This document shows positions 9,453 to 18,006 of a DNA stretch of 24,121 nucleotides, one piece after another. The notes beneath the pieces are model-generated. The model was given only the letters and a program-made list of their open reading frames with translations, did not search any database and was not told where the DNA came from. This stretch comes from Acanthamoeba sp. SK_2022b (lineage: Eukaryota; Discosea; Longamoebia; Acanthamoebidae). The DNA is taken from contig JANDJZ010000513.1 in NCBI GenBank assembly GCA_027943245.1, forward strand, positions 1-24,121, written 5' to 3'. The position numbers and the translations under genes are program-made. How positions within the stretch are numbered: position 1 is the first letter of the stretch; every line of letters starts with the position of its first letter.

Positions 9453-10516
9453 TTAGCTCTTCCTGAACTCGATCTTCTCCACCTTGACCTCGTCGTTGAT
9501 GAGCTGGTAGACGTACGTCACCACGTGTGCGCCCTGTACATCCATCAGCACAAACGACGGGGTGGCTTCCCTGCAAGCCGCCGCCAGGGACAGGGCGCGA
9601 TTAGCCCCTTCACCGCACGCCAGGAGGGGGGGGGGGGGTAAAGAGGCCAAGGAGAGAGAGAGAGAGAGAGGTACACGTTGAGGCCCGAGTAGGCGCCCGT
9701 GGCAGAGCCGGGGTTGATGAAGAACTTGTTCTCGTACTCGAACGCCTCAAACTTGTGGCTGTGGCCCGTGATGAGGATGTCCACGTCGAGCTGTCGCTGG
9801 AGGATCGCCAGGCTCTCCCTGTCGCCCCACGGCACCGCCTGGTGGCCGTGGCACAGGCCGACCTTGAACTCGCCCAGCGTGAGCACCTTGTTCTCGGGAT
9901 ACTTGGTGTTCTATCGATAGAACGAAACGAAACGAAACAGAACAAGAAGAGAGGCCGCACGCGATGGGACGACACGCAGCGGTGTCAGCCCCTTTCCCTC
10001 CTCAACACCACACCAACCACCATCACCGCCATCACCACCACGGGGAAGCGCTGCGGCAGTGCGAGTGACACGGGAGCCAACACACACACACACACACACA
10101 CACACAAACCACGCACACAACGTAGGACGAACCTCGTCAAAATCACCACGGGTAATGTGCACGTCGTTGGCGAGCGTCTTGAAGTACTCGAAGACCTCCT
10201 TCGTGCACAGATTGCCGGTGCACAAAATGTGTTGGATCTTGCCCGGAACCTGTACCACACAAGCACCAACAGCGATGATTGATTGGTGAGGAGGCCACAA
10301 ATATCGGGAGAAAATTTGAGGGATTGCGCACCAAAAGCTTCTTGAACTTCTTGGGCAGGCCGTGAGCACGGTAGGGGATGTGCAAATCACCAATCACGAG
10401 CACCAACTTCGCCCCCCCCCCCGATTAGTATGGTGCCGACAATTGAATCTTGCCACTGCCCCATTGAATGCAAAAGGCCAGGGCGAAGGCGCTATGACAG
10501 TGATTACACGCACCAT
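9453..10516 (-). CDS. VPS29: Retromer subunit VPS29
   Basis: VPS29 has a calcineurin-like phosphoesterase fold without known catalysis. It binds VPS35 and TBC1D5-type partners in retromer for endosome-to-Golgi recycling. Exons 10516-10514, 10406-10332, 10249-10133, 9910-9675 and 9570-9453 give 182 aa, exactly the human length. The sequence is nearly collinear with the family: [95 protein letters not shown] and [10 protein letters not shown]. The body of the family starts M-L-V-L-V. Here LVLV is preceded by an AG acceptor, and the only good donor upstream directly follows an ATG (ATG|GTGCGT at 10513). The first coding exon is therefore just the start codon. Intron 3 carries a (CA)n tract (sense GT). 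Secure. Confidence 0.96.
10080..10106. repeat. (CA)n microsatellite in a VPS29 intron
   Basis: About 13 CA units on the plus strand, sense (TG)n, shortly after the 5' splice site of VPS29 intron 3. Confidence 0.9.
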
Positions 10517-10669
10517 GTTGATGGAGGTTGTGTGTGTGGGGGTGTTGTGTTTCAGGCGAGCGGCGTCGAAGTGGCCCGTTGGTGGAAAACGGGAAGGAAT
10601 TGTTTTTCTGCTGATAACTAGCTTTTTACTTGCCCCCCCCCCTCTCGTCGAACAATCACACATCGCTCG
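10517..10669. promoter_or_regulatory. Intergenic gap, METTL2 3' end to VPS29 promoter
   Basis: 153 bp between tandem minus-strand genes. It contains a run of C (plus strand) at about 10633-10642 and a short A/T patch. There is no clear TATA box and no canonical AATAAA for the upstream gene. It must contain the VPS29 promoter and leader. Confidence 0.4.
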
Positions 10670-12073
10670 CTAAGCCGAGGCGGTGGTGGATTCTTGCTGG
10701 ATGGTGGCGGGGAGAGGCTCGCCGCGGAGGGGCTTGCGAAATCGGGAGTTGGCCCACACGCGGAACATCACGATCTGCTCCCCAAACAACACCCGCGGCA
10801 TGAGGCAGGGCCACGCGGTGGAGCAATGCACCGACCCACGCCGAGTCGACAGGAGAGGGGAGGGGAGAAGCGGCACCTTGCGCTTGCGGTTCTTGAGCTC
10901 GCGGATGTCGAACTTGTTTTCGTCTTCGACAAACCCGGCCTTCCCAAACAGCTCCCGCAGTTCCTCTGAGCGCTCGCGTGTGAGGCTCATGCGGGGGGGG
11001 GGAAGAGGAGGCGTGCACGAGGGGCCACGGGGGCACGGCGTACCGAGGGAAAAGAAGTAGGAGGTGGTGCCGTCCCACCGCACGTACATGCACTCGTCGA
11101 TCTTGTTGGGGTTCTTGCGCGACAGGAACCTGCGCCGCGGACAGTCCGATCCACGATCAACAACATGTGTGCATCGGGGAGGCTGCCCTGGTTGGGGGGG
11201 GGGGCGTGGCGGGCCAATGGAAACGGGAGTTGGGGGGGGGGACCTCAGCTGCGCCATGTCATACTCGCCGTAGTCGCGGAATAGGATGGCGCCTCCGGGC
11301 TTCAGCACCCGGTGCAGTTTGACCAGCACGTCCACCATTTGCTCTGCGCACGCATCGCCGTCGCCATCACACACACACGCAATGCTGTGAGAGTGGAGCG
11401 GGGAGGGGAGGAAGACACGCGTTTTCGGGGGGGGGGGTACCGGGGGCAAGAGCGGACATGACGAACACCAGCAGAATGAAGTCGACGGACTCGGAGGGGA
11501 TCGAGGCCGGGAGGTCCTCCTTGGTCAAGTCGCTCACAAAGGCGGTGCACCTTCCCGCCTCGAACTCGGGGTGCGTCTGCCCCCCCCCCCAAATAATAGC
11601 GCCAGCCCTCCTCCAATCAGTCGCGTGGAAGGCGCAGGCAACGGCGGCGGTTGTTACTGAGAGGAGGGGGGGGGGCATGCCACCTGGAGGAGACGAATGG
11701 CAGTGGGAGAAAAGTCCGTGGCGAAGAAGTGGGCACGCGGGTGGGTCTTCATGAGGGGCAGGATGGTGTTGCCCACCCCGCATCCGTACTCCAGGAACGT
11801 GCGCTACGCCGCCGCGGGGGGGGGGGGTGAGCAAAGCTTGACCATCGTCACCATCATCGCCATTGCCCTTCATCGGCATTGGAGGGGGGGAGTACCTCGG
11901 CATTGCTGGGGAGGAGCTCCGGGAACTGGTGGTGCAGGTAGTGCCGGTCCTGCAAGGTGGCACGCCGCCCGAGCGCGTCCACATCAGCAACGAGGGTTAG
12001 CCGCCTCGCCCGCGTGATACTCTCATCAACGAGGCACGTCGCTGGCACACGCACACCACCACACGCACACCAC

Positions 12074-12134
<61 letters not shown>

Positions 12135-12772
12135 TGAAGAAGTTGACGGTGTTGTTCTGGTAGAACCGGTCCCAGTTGGTCTGCGAGCTCTCAACGGACC
12201 GCTCTGTCGCGATCCCATCAGCGCGTGTGGCGGGGTCAGACCGTCGTGGATTGAAGGGGGGGGGAGCGGGGGGGGGGAGCGGTACGGCGGTGGTCGGCCG
12301 ACAAGGTGGGGGTGGCGGCCTCCCGTTGGCTGACGGCCTGGGCGCGGGCCGGGTCGAGCCCCGACACGAGGGCCCACGACCGCTCGGCGTCCACCTGGTC
12401 CTCCTCGAGCTCGGCCCGCCCGGCCACCTCTGCTTGGTCGGGGGTGGCGGCGGGCTGGTTGCTGTTGAGGAAGGACCAGTAGACGTCCTTCCAGCCCTCG
12501 TCTTCTTTCTGGTCCTCGAGGGCGGCCTTCTCCTTCAGGCGAGCTGCGCCGAGCTGCTGGGCCGCCACCTTGGCCTGGGCGGCCCGGGCGGCCTCCTCCG
12601 GAGTCTTCTTCCTTCGGCGCACCTTGTCGTTGGGGCGCGGTCGTCGCTGGTGCTGCTGCTGCCGGCCCTGCTGCCCCGATCCCTCTCCCTGCTCCTCTTC
12701 GGCGAGGGACAGCCCGGCAAGTGTTCCGCTCCACTCCTCCTCGGCCTCACGCAACCCCTCCTCGTGCTCCAT
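10670..12772 (-). CDS. METTL2: tRNA N3-methylcytidine methyltransferase, METTL2-like
   Basis: Class I SAM methyltransferase of the METTL2/6/8 (Trm140) family, which makes m3C32 in cytosolic tRNA(Thr/Arg/Ser). Exons 12772-12286, 12203-12133, 11949-11896, 11803-11684, 11576-11441, 11343-11244, 11129-11044, 10965-10877 and 10774-10670 give about 415 aa. The first ~160 residues are a charged, Gln/Ala/Glu-rich extension. The family core follows: NWDRFYQNN, FFKDRHYLHHQFPEL, SAM motif I at E209-N216 (EYGCGVGN), ATDFSPTAIRLL, LLVFVMSALAP, LHRVLKPGGAILFRDYGEYD, RWDGTTSYFFSLEELRELF and IVMFRVWANSRF. DRHYLHHQFPEL favours METTL2 over METTL6. The last acceptor is ambiguous by one codon (10774 or 10777). 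Intron 2 begins directly as (GT)n. The intron 11043-10966 is in frame and stop-free; removing it restores YFFSLEELRELF. Confidence 0.92.
12075..12132. repeat. (CA)n microsatellite forming the METTL2 intron 2 donor
   Basis: About 29 AC units on the plus strand. On the sense strand the intron begins directly with GTGTGTGT, so the 5' splice site is the first GT of the repeat array. Confidence 0.9.
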
Positions 12773-12889
12773 CTTCTCTCCTCTTCTTTCTTTTCTTTTC
12801 TTTTCTTTTTCTTTTCTTTTTTCCTCGTGGCGTTTTATTTGTGGTTCAAAAAGCGTCGGTGGCGAGATGTATGTACAGAGCGCGCGGGT
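12773..12889. promoter_or_regulatory. 117 bp tandem gap: SEH1 poly(A) signal and METTL2 promoter
   Basis: This is the smallest tandem gap in the window. Minus-strand AATAAA (complement of 12834-12839) lies about 51 nt past the SEH1 stop and only about 62 nt before the METTL2 ATG. A TTTTC-rich pyrimidine tract on the plus strand (about 12774-12830; purine-rich on the sense strand) fills the METTL2 leader. SEH1 3' end formation and METTL2 initiation must share this DNA. Confidence 0.6.
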
Positions 12890-13612
12890 TTAATCGTCCT
12901 GCTTGGCTGAGATGAACGTGGGTTCGGCGTCGTCATCATCTCCGTCGACCACCGAGAGAAGCTGCCACTGGCCCTTGAAGTTGGCCTTCCACAGGCACAC
13001 GTTCCCATCATCGCCTGCACCACAACGAACGGGAATCGATTCAGCAGGGAGGAAAGAGGAGAACCTGGTGGTGGTGGTGGTGTACCCGAGGAGGCCAAAA
13101 TGGTGCCGGTGACGTTCCATTGCACTCTCCACACGGCGTCCTTGTGCTCCTTCAGCGCCGCTTCCTCGTAGGGCGCGAACTGGGGGAACGGGCAACCCCG
13201 TCAGACAGAGACACAGGACCCATTCGACCGCGGGGCGCGCGCTCTGCCGACGCACCTGGGTGGGAGAGCGGGCGGTGGGCAGGCGCCAAATGCGGACCGT
13301 CTTGTCCTTGGACCCGGTCGCGATCAGGTTGTAGGTCCTTCCTGGAAAGGACAACACGCACACGCCACTCGCTTGGAGTGAGTCGACTACCAGAGGCGCG
13401 ACACAACGAAGGAGAGGGGGGGGGGGAGGCGGAGAACAGAGAGCACCCACCGAGATTGGGCGCCCAGGCGACGTCGTGTATCTCCTCGGTGTGGCCGCTG
13501 AGGGCGTGGACGACCTTCCACCTGCCCTGCTGCTCATTGTACTCCCAGACCTTGACCTCTGGTGATCGGATTCACGAAACAACAGCAGGGCATTGGCGAC
13601 CCGGCCAGCAGG

Positions 13613-13676
<64 letters not shown>

Positions 13677-14613
13677 GGCGCATGCGAGGCCGCAAGGGCG
13701 ACAGGAGAGGGTTTACCCTGGTCGCCCGCGCTGCCCACCGCCATCGAAGGCTTGTCGAAAGCGGAGGAGTTCCAGCTGATGCAGTTGCTTCCTCTGCGAT
13801 TTCCATTCGAATGGAACGATGAGAGCCCGCCCGATAATGAATGAATGGACGACACTAGGAGGAAGGCCCTACCCCTTGTGGGACTCGAACTCGGCGGTGA
13901 GGGACCAGTGGTTGAGGTTCATGATGTCCATGGCCTCGTAGATTCGGCTGCCGAGCAAGGGGACGCGCAGCGTGAGGCCACGCAGGAGGCAAGGGCTGAT
14001 CGAGTGTGTGGGAGCACCAAAGCGCCAACGAGAGAACGCGGGATTGGCGGCCGTACATGAACCCATCGGCGGAGCAGGTGGCGAGCTTGAGGCCCATGTG
14101 GTGGGGCGCAAACTTGATGTCTCGAACCGAGTCCCGCGAGTCGACGATCTCAGCGCGCTTGATCCACGTTCGGCCCTGCCCCCTCACTGCATCCAAACGC
14201 ATAATAAGCGGGGTGCCCAGCCACAAGAAGAAGCAGCTTGCGAGAACGTGCCTTCCTCCTCGCCTTCTTCCCAGATGCAGATGGAGCGATCTACCGAGCA
14301 CGAAGCGATCACTTGGCCGAATTCCGGATGCGCCCACTCCACCTTCCAGACGGAGCCCTTATGGGCCTTCCATTCGGCGGTTTTCTTCCAGTGCGATTCT
14401 TCATCCAGGTCCCACACCTTCACCTTTTGATCTGAGGAGCAGGTCGCCAGCCGCTTCCCGTAAAAATCGTAGCTCACATCGTGAATTACTGCCTTGTGCT
14501 CCGTGGGGAATTTGTGGAAGGGCTTCTGCTCGCGTAGAAGAAAAATGAATTTAGTGCACCTGCAAGTACCCGGCACATCACACGTCGCATGAAGCACTAC
14601 ATTCTCGTACCAT
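12890..14613 (-). CDS. SEH1: Nucleoporin/SEACAT WD40 protein SEH1
   Basis: SEH1 is a WD40 propeller shared by the Y-shaped (Nup84/Nup107) nuclear pore complex and the SEACAT/GATOR2 TORC1 regulator. Exons 14613-14611, 14525-14252, 14186-14057, 13947-13873, 13793-13717, 13558-13451, 13341-13256, 13179-13086 and 13014-12890 give 323 aa. Motifs: [127 protein letters not shown] and [21 protein letters not shown]1 has ten residues before the first HK; here M plus KPFHKFPTE gives the same ten. This supports an ATG-only first exon (ATG|GTACGA at 14610). The intron 14251-14187 needs a GC donor (AAG|GCACGT); a GT donor would leave a 38 nt intron, too short. SEC13 is excluded by the RIYEA/VDSR signatures. 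Confidence 0.94.
13614..13675. repeat. (CA)n microsatellite in a SEH1 intron
   Basis: About 31 CA units (sense TG) in the intron between exons 5 and 6 of SEH1. Confidence 0.9.
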
Positions 14614-14742
14614 GTGCTCGCAAGGTGTTGGGAAAAACAGATTAAATAAACAATTTTATTCTCGCCAATTTGCTCCCTCACGCAAAAATAATTTAACAAA
14701 GCTGAAAAATGTACAAAAAAGGGGGCAAGCAGACACACAGGC
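14614..14742. promoter_or_regulatory. 129 bp tandem gap: ZnT poly(A) signal and SEH1 promoter
   Basis: A/T-rich gap. Minus-strand AATAAA (complement of 14655-14660) lies about 85 nt past the ZnT stop and about 42 nt upstream of the SEH1 start codon. The two functions overlap as in the 12773-12889 gap. No separate TATA box can be distinguished within the A/T-rich stretch 14640-14700. Confidence 0.55.
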
Positions 14743-15336
14743 TCAGAAGTCGACCAACTTCACGCCGGACTCGCCCAGCGCGTTCGTGGGCTCTCGGGAG
14801 GCGGGGTCGAGGACGGGGTGGTAGTGGCTCTCTTCGTCGTCGTCGTGGTGCCCATGGCCGTGGCCGTGACCGTGACCGTGGCCGCCGTGACCGTGATCGT
14901 CGTGGTCTTCGTTGTTCTTGTGCTTGTCGGCGGTCTTCTTGCAACACCAGTTCTCCTCACACCCGGGCTTGCAGTTCTCCTCGCAGAAGGCCTTGACCTG
15001 TGCGTGCGCATGGGTTACGTGAGATGCATCGACTCGAAGAAGTAGTAGAAGTAGTAGAAGGGGGGGGGAAGAGGGAGGCGAGCGTACGGGGTGGTTTCTG
15101 GGCACGAACTCGGGCTGGACGGTGGAAGAATGGATGCCGTGGTTGTGCATGACCTTCTTCACCTTCTTGACGAGGTCCTTCCACACGGTGCCCTCTTCGA
15201 TGGCAACGTGCACGGAGCACACGACGGTGCCCTCGGTGAGCTGCCAGACGTGGAGGTCGTGAACCGACTCGATGCCCGGAAGGAGAAGGAGGTCCTCCCT
15301 CAGGGTGCCCAGCGCAACCTCACTACACGACAGCGA

Positions 15337-15370
<34 letters not shown>

Positions 15371-15693
15371 GAGAGCTGGTCAGCGCACGCACGCAGGCCA
15401 CGCACACGAACGGTAGGACCACGCACCCAGGCGTGCTCTGCAGGAGGATCATGGAGCAGTCGCGGACGAGGGGATACGTCGTCCAGAGGATGAGGGCCAC
15501 GATGAGCAGCGAGGAGGCGGGATCGATGTAGAGGGTCCACCTGGCGTCGACGTAGTGGATGATAAAGCCCATGACGAGCACCACCGCCGACGAAAGCATG
15601 TCACCGGCGTAGTGGATGAACACGCCCCACATGTTGAGGTCGAACTTGCGCTCCTTCTTCTTCTGCGTTGTTGGCGATTGGGTGAGCGACGTG

Positions 15694-15766
<73 letters not shown>

Positions 15767-17057
15767 CGCACGCGCACACCGCCGGGGTAGCCGGTACCTC
15801 AGCGTGAGAGTGGCCGTGCTTCTCCTTCTTCTTCTTGTCGCCGTGGCCATGCGAGTGGCCGTGCTTCTCCTTCTTGTCGCCGTGGCCGTGCGAGTGGCCG
15901 TGCTTCTCCTTCTTCTTCTTGTCTCCATGGCCGTGCGAGTGGCCGTGCTTCTCCTTCTTCTTGTCGCCGCCGCCGTGCGAGTGGCCATGTCCACCGCCGT
16001 GCGAGTGAGAATGGCCGTGCGACAAGCCGGTGACTGCCACAAGCCAATTGACCAACGCATTAGCGACGTACACGAGTGGCACGAGACTGGTGGTGGTGGT
16101 GGTGGTGGTGGTGGTGGTGGTGGTGGTGGTGGTGGTGGTGGTGGTGGTGGTGGTGGTGGTGGTGGTGGTTGAGGAGGAGGCATGCATACAGGCGAAAACG
16201 ATGGTGCCAAAGGTGTTGATGGCCAGACCGCAGGCGGCCACGATGATGAACGGCCAGCCGGACTCGAACTCGGGTGGATCGATGAAGCGGGGAATGGACT
16301 CGAGCACGACGTAGAGGCACAGGGACAGCAGGAAGCACCCGTTGGTGAGTCCTCCCAGAATCTCTGAACGCACCCAACCGTAGGACATCTGGTCGCTGGA
16401 CTCCCGCTTGGAGGCCTGCACAGCCCTGCGTTGCGCCGCGCGCGATTCCCCGCCCGCGAGCATGTCAATAGAGGAGAGCGCATAGGAGAGCAAACAGGGC
16501 ACGCACCAGAACGCGATGTACAGCGAAACCACGTCGCTCAAGTTGTGGAACCTGGCACATAAGGCGGATGATATGAGTCGTTACGGAGACGGCGCAACGA
16601 GGCTTGGGAGTAGAGGCGAAGTAGGCGACCGAGGATCGCCGGCCCAACCGGGCCCAGCCCTGTACACGCGGTGGGAAGGGGCGAGGTACCCGTCGGACAG
16701 GAGCGTGAGGGAGCCCCACCAGATGGCCACGCCCAGCTCGGCAACGACGTAGATGAGGGTGAGTCCGCCAATGATGACGAATGAGATGAGCTTCATATCG
16801 CAGCAGCCTGATTCCGATCTGGATGTCATACGACGGTAATGAGAACAGATTAACAATACAATCAGTTGCGAGCATCAGATCAGATTTTTTTTTGTTTGAT
16901 GAGATTTTCCGTACTTGGAGCCATGCTTGTGGCCCTTCTTCTTCTTCTTGTCTCCGTGGCCGTGGCCGTGCTTTTTCGGCACGATGAGAAGCTGCGATGG
17001 CAGCAGAGGGCTGACGTCGTCGTCATCAAGCCCGCTTGTGAAGGGGTGGTCGGCCAT
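14743..17057 (-). CDS. CDF-family zinc transporter (ZnT/Zrc1-like) with His-rich loop
   Basis: Cation diffusion facilitator, a Zn2+/H+ antiporter of the vacuole/contractile-vacuole or secretory membranes (location inferred). Exons 17057-16915, 16818-16690, 16551-16190, 16033-15798, 15662-15427, 15322-15088 and 14997-14743 give 531 aa. Zinc-site HxxxD pairs are intact in TM2 (FHNLSD) and TM5 (HYAGD). [39 protein letters not shown], and [10 protein letters not shown] of the cytosolic domain are typical of ZnT1/Zrc1. The TM4-TM5 loop holds about four tandem copies of DKK(K)(K)[10 protein letters not shown]. The N-terminus and C-terminus also carry HGHGHG tracts, and the tail has a Cys cluster ([18 protein letters not shown]). 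The intron 16189-16034 is 156 nt, in frame and stop-free; if retained it would add poly-Thr. I treat it as an intron because the GTATGC donor and GGCAG acceptor fit. The start is the first ATG after a TATA-like box. Confidence 0.92.
15696..15765. repeat. (CA)n microsatellite in a zinc transporter intron
   Basis: About 35 CA units (sense TG), the longest in the window, filling half of the intron 15797-15663. Confidence 0.9.
15808..15990 (-). repeat. Coding tandem repeat of the His-rich zinc-binding loop
   Basis: About four imperfect 39-45 bp units, each encoding DKK(K)(K)[10 protein letters not shown]. Copies differ mainly in Lys number and in synonymous changes. This lies in exon 4 of the CDF transporter. 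Confidence 0.85.
16088..16169. repeat. (TGG)n trinucleotide repeat in a zinc transporter intron
   Basis: About 27 TGG units on the plus strand (sense ACC) within the 156 nt stop-free intron. If the intron were retained this would encode poly-Thr in the loop after TM4. Confidence 0.9.
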
Positions 17058-17167
17058 CTTTTTGCTCTTCACCTCGTCGGCTTCTGCTCGGACAAACAAA
17101 GCCTTAGGTTAGGAGCTATTACGCCAGGAAACTGGAAACCCCGAGATGTCGGGCTCCGTTAATTTGG

Positions 17168-17175
17168 TATATAAA
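17168..17175 (-). promoter_or_regulatory. TATA-like element upstream of the zinc transporter
   Basis: TATATAAA on the plus strand (TTTATATA on the minus strand) lies 111 bp upstream of the ZnT start codon, in the 282 bp gap between EMC5 and ZnT. It is the best TATA match in any gap here. Its orientation is ambiguous, but the only gene starting within range is ZnT on the minus strand. The same gap, near the EMC5 stop, has an A/T-rich block (about 17276-17308) that may hold the EMC5 poly(A) site. Confidence 0.5.
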
Positions 17176-17339
17176 TTGTCTCAGGTCTGAATTGGGTTTG
17201 GAATAGTATAAGTGTTTTTTTCGCTCCACTCCTGCTGGGCTGGGTTGGGTTTCACCACCAGGAGTAGTTTCTTTGGATTTATATTGTTTTTTAAATTTAA
17301 ATGCTTTATGCCGCCCGCAACGGTTGGCGCAGAACCACT

Positions 17340-17878
17340 TTACAGGGCCCACTTGGGCCTGTGCTTGAAGGTCTGGAACTCGGTCCTGGAGTGAGCAGCG
17401 TCGAAGGTCCTGTCCCACGGACACGCGCCGTTGGCACCATCGTGTGTGAGCACCGCCCCTGACAGAGAAGGGCCAGAGGAGGCCTACTTACCGGTCCATG
17501 AGCGAGGCAGAGAGGCGGATAGGCATGAGGGCGCCCGCCCACAAGAGAGCACCGTAGGCACACAGCACCACCGACGCCACACACTCAAACGTAATCTATT
17601 CACACGCCGACCACATTCAGCAATGCACAGCAGCCGTCACTTGGGCATTGCCACAAAAAATGAAGGCGTCCTGGCCAAGCATGCGTACATCAAGAGCCAG
17701 AGGCCCGTTTGGTGTTTCCATGATTCGCAAATAATTGCGATCTGCAAGAGGTCAGCCGAAATCTCTTTTAATCTCAAATTGAACTGGTGTGCGTACATTG
17801 AGTGGCAGAATAGCCCGAGTGGAGCAGCAAGATGAAGCCCAACACTGCAATTAGTCGTCCCTTGTCCGCGCTGTTCAT
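17340..17878 (-). CDS. EMC5: ER membrane protein complex subunit 5 (EMC5/MMGT)
   Basis: EMC5 is a two-span subunit of the ER membrane protein complex, which inserts tail-anchored and multipass proteins. Four short exons, each too small to stand out as an ORF: 17878-17797, 17741-17689, 17595-17492 and 17409-17340. They give 102 aa. The rebuilt protein is collinear with EMC5: a first TM (LIAVLGFILLLHSGYSATQ), YRNYLRIME, PLALDITFECVASVV running into a second TM (VVLCAYGALLWAGALMP), then MDRTFDAAHSRTEF and a short HRPKWAL end. Human EMC5 reads similarly (AQHRSYMRLTE, PIDIV, TFD..RNHPSF..FNHRG) but is longer at the C-terminus. Donors are GTACGC, GTACGC and GTAAGT; the last is one of the few fully canonical donors here. 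The start is an ATG with only 128 bp to the divergent FBXO3 start. Confidence 0.9.
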
Positions 17879-18006
17879 TTGCGTGCCAATTGTGTCCTTT
17901 TGTTGTATTTTGTTTTGATTTGTTTTGTTGTGTTTTTTCCTCATATTTCTCGCTCGAAAACGCTGCGAGAAAAGCGCTGCGCCCGAGCAGCTGCCAGCAA
18001 AGCAGC
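17879..18006. promoter_or_regulatory. Short bidirectional promoter region, EMC5 / FBXO3
   Basis: 128 bp between two divergent start codons. The EMC5 side is T-rich (TTTTGTT repeats, about 17896-17940). The FBXO3 side is G/C-rich with a CTCGCTCG/GCGAGAAAAGCGC imperfect inverted arrangement (about 17949-17982). No TATA box. Bidirectional activity is inferred from spacing. Confidence 0.55.

Noticed and set aside
15555..16172. Plus-strand ORF ending in poly-Val/Gly
   Set aside because: It is antisense to the zinc transporter; the poly-Val/Gly comes from the (TGG)n microsatellite and the HTHTHT run from (CA)n.
15449..16483. Long minus-strand ORF rich in Pro and Arg in the zinc transporter
   Set aside because: It is an alternative frame of the CDF gene, produced by the triplet and dinucleotide repeats.
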